The position numbers and the translations under genes are program-made. A stretch of 64,000 bases of DNA from Mytilus trossulus (taxonomy: Eukaryota > Mollusca > Bivalvia > Mytilida > Mytilidae). Where the stretch lies: contig NC_086375.1 in assembly GCF_036588685.1 (NCBI RefSeq), forward strand, positions 12,509,472-12,573,471, written 5' to 3'. This document shows positions 24,201 through 34,300 of this stretch, piece by piece (position 1 is the stretch's first letter; the number at the start of each line of letters is the position of its first letter). The notes below the pieces were generated by a model. The model saw only the letters and a program-made list of their open reading frames with translations, ran no database searches and was not told where the DNA came from.

Positions 24201-24563
24201 AAAACACAAAAGAATCATGTACATCAATTTAAACCAATCATCAAGGTTAACCTCAAAAGGTAAATAGATCACCTGGTGTAGACAATCTACTTGTCAGAAC
24301 TGGTCAATTTTCATCTAAAATTTCAAACCTCACGGAAAATTGAACAAGTCGTCTAATACTTTACCGATTTACAATTTTTTTACCGAAAACTGTAGCACCA
24401 CGGAGAAAAATGATACATCGAGGCAAGAACGATACCACCGCGGTAGAAAATTATACATTCGTGACCCGTAGTCCTTTACGGGCCTGGGGAGAACACTGAA
24501 AGCTTTCCAAATGTCTGACTACTTACTCTGATTATGAGCCGTATGATTCTTGGACTTTGCCAT
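18261..24563 (-). CDS. RPL29: Ribosomal protein eL29 (RPL29), three coding exons
   Basis: Spliced gene on the minus strand. Coding exon 1 is 24527-24563 (ATG at 24561-24563, MAKSKNHTAHNQ), donor GTAAGT. Exon 2 is 23874-23938, acceptor TTTCAG, donor GTAAGT, encoding HRNGLHKPK and YPSLKG. Exon 3 is 18261-18338, acceptor CAG, encoding VDPKFLKNLKFARKHNK and a short tail to TAG 18261-18263. Exon lengths 37 + 65 + 78 give 59 residues plus stop with phases that join perfectly. The order MAKSKNH, HNQ, HRNG, K-P, SLKGVDPKFL, RF/KFA-KHNK is the universal eL29 core; the length matches short eL29 forms (yeast) and lacks the long vertebrate tail. eL29 is a basic protein of the large cytosolic ribosomal subunit. 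ATG context is AGAATGG. The exons are far too small for ORF calling. Introns are 0.59 kb and 5.5 kb and full of repeats. I see no intact processed-copy signature; real introns argue for the functional gene. Confidence 0.95.
18605..18810 (+). repeat. Local ~150-bp repeat, copy 1 (in RPL29 intron)
   Basis: Runs from 'ttattacattttatttg' through 'ggttgttagataagtgtcac', 'atttggccatgtaaaaagtc' and 'ccagacatgggtaatggcc' to 'gcatatcaaggattact'. Other copies: 19300-19495, 19840-20008 and 22960-23119, all in the same direction. Confidence 0.85.
19300..19495 (+). repeat. Local ~150-bp repeat, copy 2
   Basis: Same landmarks as 18605-18810, with only scattered substitutions. The short palindrome TTTGTTATNATAACAAA is present in all four copies. 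Confidence 0.85.
19660..20008 (+). repeat. Local repeat, copy 3, with extended upstream homology
   Basis: Beyond the 150-bp core, upstream text ('ctgttgggcaaaatctttt', 'atttcaaactgcaatttgggtc', 'gcatttc...tgtgcag') matches 22780-22960, so copies 3 and 4 come from a larger ~330-bp duplication flanking the 20009-21977 element. Confidence 0.75.
20009..21977 (+). mobile_element. ~2-kb element with TATACGACCGCA inverted ends
   Basis: The left end holds 'ctttatacgaccgcag' (20037-20052) and the right end 'tgcggtcgtataaaa' (21961-21976), inverted copies of each other. Inside lie ~150-bp tandem modules: 'gaccaacttgaaaactggg' units (20740-21200), then at least four units with 'cataaac...ttaaatttcatagatttc' (21290-21870), and a GAC/GACGAC run (21889-21925). 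No transposase. It sits inside the large RPL29 intron. I recognise the family as abundant in bivalves, from memory. Confidence 0.8.
21978..22779. other. RPL29 intron, no feature recognised
   Basis: AT-rich intronic sequence; no exon, RNA or repeat that I can name. Confidence 0.4.
22780..23119 (+). repeat. Local repeat, copy 4, with extended upstream homology
   Basis: Pairs with 19660-20008. The core begins at about 22964 ('gtactttatttgccagattgg') and ends with 'ccagacatgggtaaatggcc'. Confidence 0.75.
23268..23480 (+). repeat. Two adjacent minisatellites: 33 bp x4 and 40 bp x2
   Basis: Four copies of a 33-bp unit beginning 'tttacatattatgtcctc' (23268-23399; the fourth has one change), directly followed by two identical 40-bp units beginning 'ttcataaaattatgttttg' (23401-23480). 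Intronic. Confidence 0.95.
23481..23873. other. RPL29 intron, 3' repeat-like sequence next to exon 2
   Basis: Contains 'aaatgggcataactcctgta' and 'aagtttcataaaattaggctgag', text typical of mussel interspersed repeats; nothing coding. Confidence 0.45.
23998..24140 (+). repeat. Mussel-type interspersed repeat in RPL29 intron
   Basis: Holds 'ggggccagctgaaggatgcc', 'caggaatttctcgctacatt', 'gacctgttggtgaccctctg' and 'tctctttgacacattcccca'. I recognise it from memory as abundant in mussel genomes. Confidence 0.7.
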
Positions 24564-24591
24564 TCTGTTCTTTTTGCTTTAGTATTTCAGC
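24564..24591 (-). other. RPL29: RPL29 5' UTR portion of the ATG exon
   Basis: A TTTTATAG acceptor ends at 24592, giving 28 bases of 5' UTR before the ATG. This implies a separate non-coding first exon upstream, as in many RPL29 genes. Confidence 0.6.
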
Positions 24592-24599
24592 CTATAAAA

Positions 24600-26720
24600 C
24601 ACAAAACAATGTTATTGTTATTGGTGAAATATACTCATGTTTAAAGTAGTATGAAACTAGTGGTGAAAAATAATGTTTGTCCAATTCTTGAACCAATGCA
24701 TGTTTACATCATAAACTTAGTCCTCTGTGCACGATTTTATCATTATTTTCAAAATATATGATATAATCGTCAATTTTTCTCTCTCTGTTTGTTATGATTA
24801 AACAAATATGGCTGCTCATTAAATGCCGTGTTTTTAACATGTATAATCAGATATTTGTTTATTTCAATGAAAGATTCATGCGTATTGTGGTCACCAGATA
24901 TTTACGAGGAGGGTTACGCTCGGGTCACTAGGCCATGGAAAAATAATTCATGGTTTCCCCTAACCCGACTGGGTTATTGTTTTACCACCGGGTCTTTTAA
25001 TTTTTCTGGAAAAAAAAAGAACAAAAAACCAACAAAATTTTAGAAAGAGTTTGGTATTCTATACTAGTCAAAGTGATAAACTGTACAAAGCACATCTCGG
25101 AAATTCTGGGAAACCATTTTGGACACAAAATGAATATTAGCCCACCTCTAACATGTCTAACATGTATCTTACATTGTATTTTATCACATATTTATGATAT
25201 TTCTGGATTATTTGGCACCAATATTTGTTACCCTGTGTTATGCCTACTTTTGCTGTTAATCACCAGTGATATTGTTTGCCCTAAATTAGTGGAGAATTCA
25301 GGCTATTTTCTCTGGAGAAGAATCCCAATTAGGAAAGAAATGGCTAAAAATTATTCCCAAAAAAGACATTTTTTTCCCCAAACAGTGCATGAATACAAAC
25401 TAAAAAACATGCAGTAAAGTGCATTACTACCCTCATGTATTTCATTGAACAAGCTTTTTTTAGTGTTGTCAGAAATTCAAGGAATATATACCATATAATA
25501 GTCCAGTAAAACTAAGATTTAACCTCAAACTAATTGCAACAGAAAATGTTTAAGTTCTAATCTATAGCATTATATATATATGCCCTTTATATACACAGAA
25601 AAAAAGTCCCATAAAATCTAACTTGAGGAAAACTCAAAATCAGCACTTTGATGGGGTTATAAGTTTGTATTTGACTGAAATATATAATCTTCTGCTCATG
25701 AAATGTACAAAACCAAAATGGTATGGGTAGTTTTATTTTATTCATGCATTTTTCATTAAAGAATTTACAAATTTGAAGCTTTGTAACCATTTTGAAAAAA
25801 TAATGTGAAAATTTGGTAATGTTTATATCTGTATAGTATATTATTTCAGCAACTTACCTATCTAAAGAAACTTTAAACCACAAAAAGAAGAATACATGCA
25901 TTATTATTTTTTTAAATTTGAGATTCTTTACCTTGACATGTTGAAAAATTCAATAAATGGTCAACTATTGAATAACGAAATCTAGATTATAGCTTGATAA
26001 AATATATGAAAACACCTTAAGAGTTGTTTATTATACTGTAAAGACCGCTAAAAAATCAAAAATCAATTCATTCTGATGGATAGAAGCGGTAAAGTTATAA
26101 TTTTGTATCAATTTTTATTGATATAATTTCTGCCTTTTTTGCAAGAGTTATCTCCCTTTTCAATACAAATCTACATAGGAATTTTAAATGGTGATTTTTT
26201 TAGTCTTCCTCAAGTTAGATTTTATGGGACTTTTTTCTGTGTATATTTGGGGTATAATGCTAAAGATTAAAACTTTAAAATCTTCTGTTGCAATTACTTT
26301 TAGGTTAGGGTCAAATTTATGCTAGATTGACTGGACTATAAATATCTTGATAACCTCTTGGACGAACCCAGGGCGAACAGAACCTAGTGCCTAGACCGGC
26401 CAACTATTACCCACTTGTAATTGTCCAAGGTAAAAAAAAATCGAAAAACATCAACAAACGTCAATAGAAACGTACTGTTCGAGATCTAAACGTATTTCAT
26501 TGGCAAAATCATCGACTTCTACAAGAAAAAGCAAAATAACCAAATACCTTCAACACGGTGAATATAACTGATAAATATAATCTTTTCTATAAATAAATAT
26601 TTTATAAACTACGAAAGGTTTGAAAGACCTCTATTGGTTTTGCCTTAAAACGTAGTAAATTCATAAAACACTTCAATTATAAAGATAGATGGACACAGAT
26701 TATTATAAACATAAAGTATT
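24600..26720. other. Probable first intron of RPL29
   Basis: AT-rich. The segments 25592-25625 and about 26208-26240 are inverted to each other ('cataaaatctaacttgagga' against 'cctcaagttagattttatgg', each within longer partial homology), hinting at a foldback element between them. No exon found; frames at 24828-25043, 25073-25417 and 25587-25790 have no family resemblance. Confidence 0.45.
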
Positions 26721-26723
26721 TAC

Positions 26724-26756
26724 ACTACAGGCAGGCAGAAAGTGAAACCGGAAAAG
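26724..26756 (-). promoter_or_regulatory. RPL29: Candidate RPL29 first exon and promoter (TOP-like start)
   Basis: The minus strand reads CTTTTCCGGTTTCACTTTC, a pyrimidine-rich start like the 5' TOP of ribosomal protein mRNAs, followed 33 bases later by a GTAAAT donor. The plus strand of the same stretch has ACCGGAAAAGGAAGTG, two ETS-type GGAA cores that are common in ribosomal protein promoters. Inference only; no transcript data. Confidence 0.4.
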
Positions 26757-26836
26757 GAAGTGAGGGAGAATTTATTATTATTCCGAACGGTCTAATTGTC
26801 AATTTGTTCTCCTGTAGTGTTATTAATTTTTGTTAA

Positions 26837-27133
26837 ATGTTGAATTTTGCGTGGAATGTCATAAAAACTACTTTTGCTAATAAACAGAACACAAGTTCTA
26901 CCGATATTTGTTTTTTATCTATGATCCATCGTTATATGGCCGCCATTCGGAACTCCTCTGGACTGTCATTGATGGGCAGATGTCAAAACTGCAGAAATGT
27001 TGATTGTTTTGTGCAACTGAAGAAGAAATGCCTTAATATAGAAAAACTAAGTAATGTTTATTATATATATAATCGATACAAATTTGTAATTCTGCTGAGT
27101 CAATATCAGTTACCTATTTCTGATGTTTTCTAA
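26837..27133 (+). CDS. Possible first exon of an unknown gene, divergent from RPL29
   Basis: A 98-codon open frame begins 80 bp from the putative RPL29 start, on the opposite strand. An internal ATG at 26936 starts MAAIRNSSGLSLMGR, which looks like a mitochondrial presequence (basic, hydroxylated, no acids), followed by CQNCRNVDCF. A weak donor (AAGTAATG) follows at about 27052. I recognise no family. It could equally be a chance frame; the head-to-head position is the main argument. Confidence 0.2.
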   Translation: MLNFAWNVIKTTFANKQNTSSTDICFLSMIHRYMAAIRNSSGLSLMGRCQNCRNVDCFVQLKKKCLNIEKLSNVYYIYNRYKFVILLSQYQLPISDVF

Positions 27134-27430
27134 TCTGTGTGTCCATCCGTTCGTTCATTCCTCTGTCCGTCTAGTCCAAATAATTATGACTTCTTGAAAG
27201 GCTATTATAATTTTTTTTTGACGCGATGTAAGGCGTCAAAGAAAAAAAATTATAATAGCATTTCAAGACGTCATAATTATTTGGACTACTGTCCCTCTTC
27301 ATCTTAAAGTTTTTGGTCAAGGTAGTTTTTGATGAAGATAAAGTCCATTCAACTTAAAACTTCGTACACATGTTCCCTATGATATGATCTTTCTAATGTG
27401 GGGCATCCAAGTACTGGGAACACATTCCTG
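27134..27430 (+). repeat. Interspersed repeat (TTTTTGGTCAAGGTAGTTTT) interrupted by a MITE
   Basis: 'gtgtccatccgttcgttcatt' and 'agtttttggtcaaggtag...acacatgttccctatgatatg...ggggcatcc' belong to a family whose other copy at 54270-54450 has the related 'gtccattcgttcgttcg...ggggcatccgtgtactatgg'. The foldback at 27172-27288 splits it. Confidence 0.7.
27172..27288. mobile_element. Foldback MITE, near-perfect 117-bp hairpin
   Basis: Arms begin TAGTCCAAATAATTATGAC and end with its exact complement; pairing continues through 'cttgaaa', 'ctattataattttttt' and 'gacgc' with only two mismatches and a 3-base length difference, around an 8-base loop. TA flanks both ends if the arms start at GTCC. It lies within another repeat, so it is an insertion. 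Confidence 0.9.
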
Positions 27431-28189
27431 TTTTTATTAGTTTGAATTCAAGAATAAGGTTGTTTGTCATGTTAGTTATGATAGTACTGCCATGTGCATA
27501 TCTAACGTGACGGTACCCAAATTGCACCTATTTTGACAGTTTTTTCACCTACGTTTTTTTATGATCAGGAAAAAAATGTCCATACTGTGTTTATTTTGTA
27601 GCCCTATCCTTCTTTGTCATATAGGTACACCAATTTAATTTTTAGTCCATATTGAGTCATTAAAAAATGGGTTTGAATCAACCTCTAAACTATCCATGAT
27701 TCTGTAATGAGGAGTACCCAAATTGCATCCATGCTTAAATTTACATCATCAAAAGTCTAATAACCGAGCTTTTGTTTAATTTCTTCAAATATTTTGAACA
27801 ATTGGATATTTGTCCATGCTTACTATTCATATTTTACGAAATGGATACTTATAATATATTGTATTTGGCAATTTTAAAAAGATGACGTTTTGATGACGTC
27901 GCATGGTGACGTTTTCGTACATTTTGTTTTTTTCAGTAAACAGTCCATCTGTTGATAAATACTGTGAACGTTTTCTGTATGACTAAATATGTTTACCTAT
28001 GTTGAAAGACGGGCATAGTATCAAATCATAAAAATACAACTTGTTTAGTCTCTAGGAAATCTTGTAAGATTTTTATTGCTATTTTTTTCTAAATAGGTGC
28101 AATTTGGGTACTCGGTGCAATTTGGGTACCCTTACGTTACATTCATATAAGTATTGACAGAACAATGAAAACATATAGATATATATAGG
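27431..28189. other. No recognisable gene
   Basis: AT-rich; 'caatttgggtac' variants recur at 27510-27530, 27716-27730 and 28098-28135, suggesting a degenerate local repeat. Nothing coding. Confidence 0.4.
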
Positions 28190-28374
28190 AAAATGTGGTA
28201 TGAGTGTCAATGAGACAACTCTATGTCCAAGTAAACAATTATTGGTCAAGGTACGGCCTTCAACACTGAGCCTAGACTCACAATGCATATTTATCTCGAA
28301 AAAAAAAATGAAAAGAGTTTTCACATTGTTCTGATTATTCTTCAATCATTACTACTGTATATATATATATATAT

Positions 28375-31300
28375 AACTCGTCTAAACATCAACCAAACAA
28401 TGTTAGATCTGTAAATTTGCTTTCGCAAATTTTTGGTTCTTCCCTCGCCGGGATTCGAACCCATGCTACTGTGATATCGTGACGCCAAATCGCCTGCACT
28501 GCAGCCGTCCCGCTAGACCACACGACCACCTGGGCTCTCAAAAAAAGAGCTTTCGGTGGGCATATGTTACCTTTCCACGTCAGTTTTAATCTAGCGGCGT
28601 ACTACAGTACATGATATATAAGACATGAAGATGTTATTGTTACAGATCAGCTTAATTATCTATAGTAAAGGATCCTACAAATTAATGTAAGATACAGTCA
28701 CAGAAAATAATTATATTCATAAGTACGCCTGAGTCAGTGACAACCCTACAACAGATGTATCCATCGGATCGCCATCAATGATGGTGATACATGGCTGTGT
28801 ACATAATGTATATACAACTCGTCTAAACATCAACCAAACAATGTTAGATCTGTAAATTTGCTTTCGCAAATTTTTGGTTCTTCCCTCGCCGGGATTCGAA
28901 CCCATGCTACTGTGATATCGTGACACCAAATCGCCTGCACTGCAGCCGTCCCGCTAGACCACACGACCACCTGGGCTCTCAAAAAAAGAGCTTTCGGTGG
29001 GCATATGTTACCTTTCCACGTCAGTTTTAATCTAGCGGCGTACTACAGTACATGATATATAAGACATGAAGATGTTATTGTTACAGATCAGCTTAATTAT
29101 CTATAGTAAAGGATCCTACAAATTAATGTAAGATACAGTCACAGAAAATAATTATATTCATAAGTACGCCTGAGTCAGTGACAACCCTACAACAGATGTA
29201 TCCATCGGATCGCCATCAATGATGGTGATACATGGCTGTGTACATAATGTATATACAACTCGTCTAAACATCAACCAAACAATGTTAGATCTGTAAATTT
29301 GCTTTCGCAAATTTTTGGTTCTTCCCTCGCCGGGATTCGAACCCATGCTACTGTGATATCGTGACACCAAATCGCCTGCACTGCAGCCGTCCCGCTAGAC
29401 CACACGACCACCTGGGCTCTCAAAAAAAGAGCTTTCGGTGGGCATATGTTACCTTTCCACGTCAGTTTTAATCTAGCGGCGTACTACAGTACATGATATA
29501 TAAGACATGAAGATGTTATTGTTACAGATCAGCTTAATTATCTATAGTAAAGGATCCTACAAATTAATGTAAGATACAGTCACAGAAAATAATTATATTC
29601 ATAAGTACGCCTGAGTCAGTGACAACCCTACAACAGATGTATCCATCGGATCGCCATCAATGATGGTGATACATGGCTGTGTACATAATGTATATACAAC
29701 TCGTCTAAACATCAACCAAACAATGTTAGATCTGTAAATTTGCTTTCGCAAATTTTTGGTTCTTCCCTCGCCGGGATTCGAACCCATGCTACTGTGATAT
29801 CGTGACACCAAATCGCCTGCACTGCAGCCGTCCCGCTAGACCACACGACCACCTGGGCTCTCAAAAAAAGAGCTTTCGGTGGGCATATGTTACCTTTCCA
29901 CGTCAGTTTTAATCTAGCGGCGTACTACAGTACATGATATATAAGACATGAAGATGTTATTGTTACAGATCAGCTTAATTATCTATAGTAAAGGATCCTA
30001 CAAATTAATGTAAGATACAGTCACAGAAAATAATTATATTCATAAGTACGCCTGAGTCAGTGACAACCCTACAACAGATGTATCCATCGGATCGCCATCA
30101 ATGATGGTGATACATGGCTGTGTACATAATGTATATACAACTCGTCTAAACATCAACCAAACAATGTTAGATCTGTAAATTTGCTTTCGCAAATTTTTGG
30201 TTCTTCCCTCGCCGGGATTCGAACCCATGCTACTGTGATATCGTGACACCAAATCGCCTGCACTGCAGCCGTCCCGCTAGACCACACGACCACCTGGGCT
30301 CTCAAAAAAAGAGCTTTCGGTGGGCATATGTTACCTTTCCACGTCAGTTTTAATCTAGCGGCGTACTACAGTACATGATATATAAGACATGAAGATGTTA
30401 TTGTTACAGATCAGCTTAATTATCTATAGTAAAGGATCCTACAAATTAATGTAAGATACAGTCACAGAAAATAATTATATTCATAAGTACGCCTGAGTCA
30501 GTGACAACCCTACAACAGATGTATCCATCGGATCGCCATCAATGATGGTGATACATGGCTGTGTACATAATGTATATACAACTCGTCTAAACATCAACCA
30601 AACAATGTTAGATCTGTAAATTTGCTTTCGCAAATTTTTGGTTCTTCCCTCGCCGGGATTCGAACCCATGCTACTGTGATATCGTGACACCAAATCGCCT
30701 GCACTGCAGCCGTCCCGCTAGACCACACGACCACCTGGGCTCTCAAAAAAAGAGCTTTCGGTGGGCATATGTTACCTTTCCACGTCAGTTTTAATCTAGC
30801 GGCGTACTACAGTACATGATATATAAGACATGAAGATGTTATTGTTACAGATCAGCTTAATTATCTATAGTAAAGGATCCTACAAATTAATGTAAGATAC
30901 AGTCACAGAAAATAATTATATTCATAAGTACGCCTGAGTCAGTGACAACCCTACAACAGATGTATCCATCGGATCGCCATCAATGATGGTGATACATGGC
31001 TGTGTACATAATGTATATACAACTCGTCTAAACATCAACCAAACAATGTTAGATCTGTAAATTTGCTTTCGCAAATTTTTGGTTCTTCCCTCGCCGGGAT
31101 TCGAACCCATGCTACTGTGATATCGTGACACCAAATCGCCTGCACTGCAGCCGTCCCGCTAGACCACACGACCACCTGGGCTCTCAAAAAAAGAGCTTTC
31201 GGTGGGCATATGTTACCTTTCCACGTCAGTTTTAATCTAGCGGCGTACTACAGTACATGATATATAAGACATGAAGATGTTATTGTTACAGATCAGCTTA

Positions 31301-34300
31301 ATTATCTATAGTAAAGGATCCTACAAATTAATGTAAGATACAGTCACAGAAAATAATTATATTCATAAGTACGCCTGAGTCAGTGACAACCCTACAACAG
31401 ATGTATCCATCGGATCGCCATCAATGATGGTGATACATGGCTGTGTACATAATGTATATACAACTCGTCTAAACATCAACCAAACAATGTTAGATCTGTA
31501 AATTTGCTTTCGCAAATTTTTGGTTCTTCCCTCGCCGGGATTCGAACCCATGCTACTGTGATATCGTGACACCAAATCGCCTGCACTGCAGCCGTCCCGC
31601 TAGACCACACGACCACCTGGGCTCTCAAAAAAAGAGCTTTCGGTGGGCATATGTTACCTTTCCACGTCAGTTTTAATCTAGCGGCGTACTACAGTACATG
31701 ATATATAAGACATGAAGATGTTATTGTTACAGATCAGCTTAATTATCTATAGTAAAGGATCCTACAAATTAATGTAAGATACAGTCACAGAAAATAATTA
31801 TATTCATAAGTACGCCTGAGTCAGTGACAACCCTACAACAGATGTATCCATCGGATCGCCATCAATGATGGTGATACATGGCTGTGTACATAATGTATAT
31901 ACAACTCGTCTAAACATCAACCAAACAATGTTAGATCTGTAAATTTGCTTTCGCAAATTTTTGGTTCTTCCCTCGCCGGGATTCGAACCCATGCTACTGT
32001 GATATCGTGACACCAAATCGCCTGCACTGCAGCCGTCCCGCTAGACCACACGACCACCTGGGCTCTCAAAAAAAGAGCTTTCGGTGGGCATATGTTACCT
32101 TTCCACGTCAGTTTTAATCTAGCGGCGTACTACAGTACATGATATATAAGACATGAAGATGTTATTGTTACAGATCAGCTTAATTATCTATAGTAAAGGA
32201 TCCTACAAATTAATGTAAGATACAGTCACAGAAAATAATTATATTCATAAGTACGCCTGAGTCAGTGACAACCCTACAACAGATGTATCCATCGGATCGC
32301 CATCAATGATGGTGATACATGGCTGTGTACATAATGTATATACAACTCGTCTAAACATCAACCAAACAATGTTAGATCTGTAAATTTGCTTTCGCAAATT
32401 TTTGGTTCTTCCCTCGCCGGGATTCGAACCCATGCTACTGTGATATCGTGACACCAAATCGCCTGCACTGCAGCCGTCCCGCTAGACCACACGACCACCT
32501 GGGCTCTCAAAAAAAGAGCTTTCGGTGGGCATATGTTACCTTTCCACGTCAGTTTTAATCTAGCGGCGTACTACAGTACATGATATATAAGACATGAAGA
32601 TGTTATTGTTACAGATCAGCTTAATTATCTATAGTAAAGGATCCTACAAATTAATGTAAGATACAGTCACAGAAAATAATTATATTCATAAGTACGCCTG
32701 AGTCAGTGACAACCCTACAACAGATGTATCCATCGGATCGCCATCAATGATGGTGATACATGGCTGTGTACATAATGTATATACAACTCGTCTAAACATC
32801 AACCAAACAATGTTAGATCTGTAAATTTGCTTTCGCAAATTTTTGGTTCTTCCCTCGCCGGGATTCGAACCCATGCTACTGTGATATCGTGACACCAAAT
32901 CGCCTGCACTGCAGCCGTCCCGCTAGACCACACGACCACCTGGGCTCTCAAAAAAAGAGCTTTCGGTGGGCATATGTTACCTTTCCACGTCAGTTTTAAT
33001 CTAGCGGCGTACTACAGTACATGATATATAAGACATGAAGATGTTATTGTTACAGATCAGCTTAATTATCTATAGTAAAGGATCCTACAAATTAATGTAA
33101 GATACAGTCACAGAAAATAATTATATTCATAAGTACGCCTGAGTCAGTGACAACCCTACAACAGATGTATCCATCGGATCGCCATCAATGATGGTGATAC
33201 ATGGCTGTGTACATAATGTATATACAACTCGTCTAAACATCAACCAAACAATGTTAGATCTGTAAATTTGCTTTCGCAAATTTTTGGTTCTTCCCTCGCC
33301 GGGATTCGAACCCATGCTACTGTGATATCGTGACACCAAATCGCCTGCACTGCAGCCGTCCCGCTAGACCACACGACCACCTGGGCTCTCAAAAAAAGAG
33401 CTTTCGGTGGGCATATGTTACCTTTCCACGTCAGTTTTAATCTAGCGGCGTACTACAGTACATGATATATAAGACATGAAGATGTTATTGTTACAGATCA
33501 GCTTAATTATCTATAGTAAAGGATCCTACAAATTAATGTAAGATACAGTCACAGAAAATAATTATATTCATAAGTACGCCTGAGTCAGTGACAACCCTAC
33601 AACAGATGTATCCATCGGATCGCCATCAATGATGGTGATACATGGCTGTGTACATAATGTATATACAACTCGTCTAAACATCAACCAAACAATGTTAGAT
33701 CTGTAAATTTGCTTTCGCAAATTTTTGGTTCTTCCCTCGCCGGGATTCGAACCCATGCTACTGTGATATCGTGACACCAAATCGCCTGCACTGCAGCCGT
33801 CCCGCTAGACCACACGACCACCTGGGCTCTCAAAAAAAGAGCTTTCGGTGGGCATATGTTACCTTTCCACGTCAGTTTTAATCTAGCGGCGTACTACAGT
33901 ACATGATATATAAGACATGAAGATGTTATTGTTACAGATCAGCTTAATTATCTATAGTAAAGGATCCTACAAATTAATGTAAGATACAGTCACAGAAAAT
34001 AATTATATTCATAAGTACGCCTGAGTCAGTGACAACCCTACAACAGATGTATCCATCGGATCGCCATCAATGATGGTGATACATGGCTGTGTACATAATG
34101 TATATACAACTCGTCTAAACATCAACCAAACAATGTTAGATCTGTAAATTTGCTTTCGCAAATTTTTGGTTCTTCCCTCGCCGGGATTCGAACCCATGCT
34201 ACTGTGATATCGTGACACCAAATCGCCTGCACTGCAGCCGTCCCGCTAGACCACACGACCACCTGGGCTCTCAAAAAAAGAGCTTTCGGTGGGCATATGT

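Noticed and set aside
28413..28560. Functional tRNA gene cluster
   Set aside because: A and B boxes are good but the acceptor strands do not pair and the anticodon arm is distorted; a SINE head fits better.
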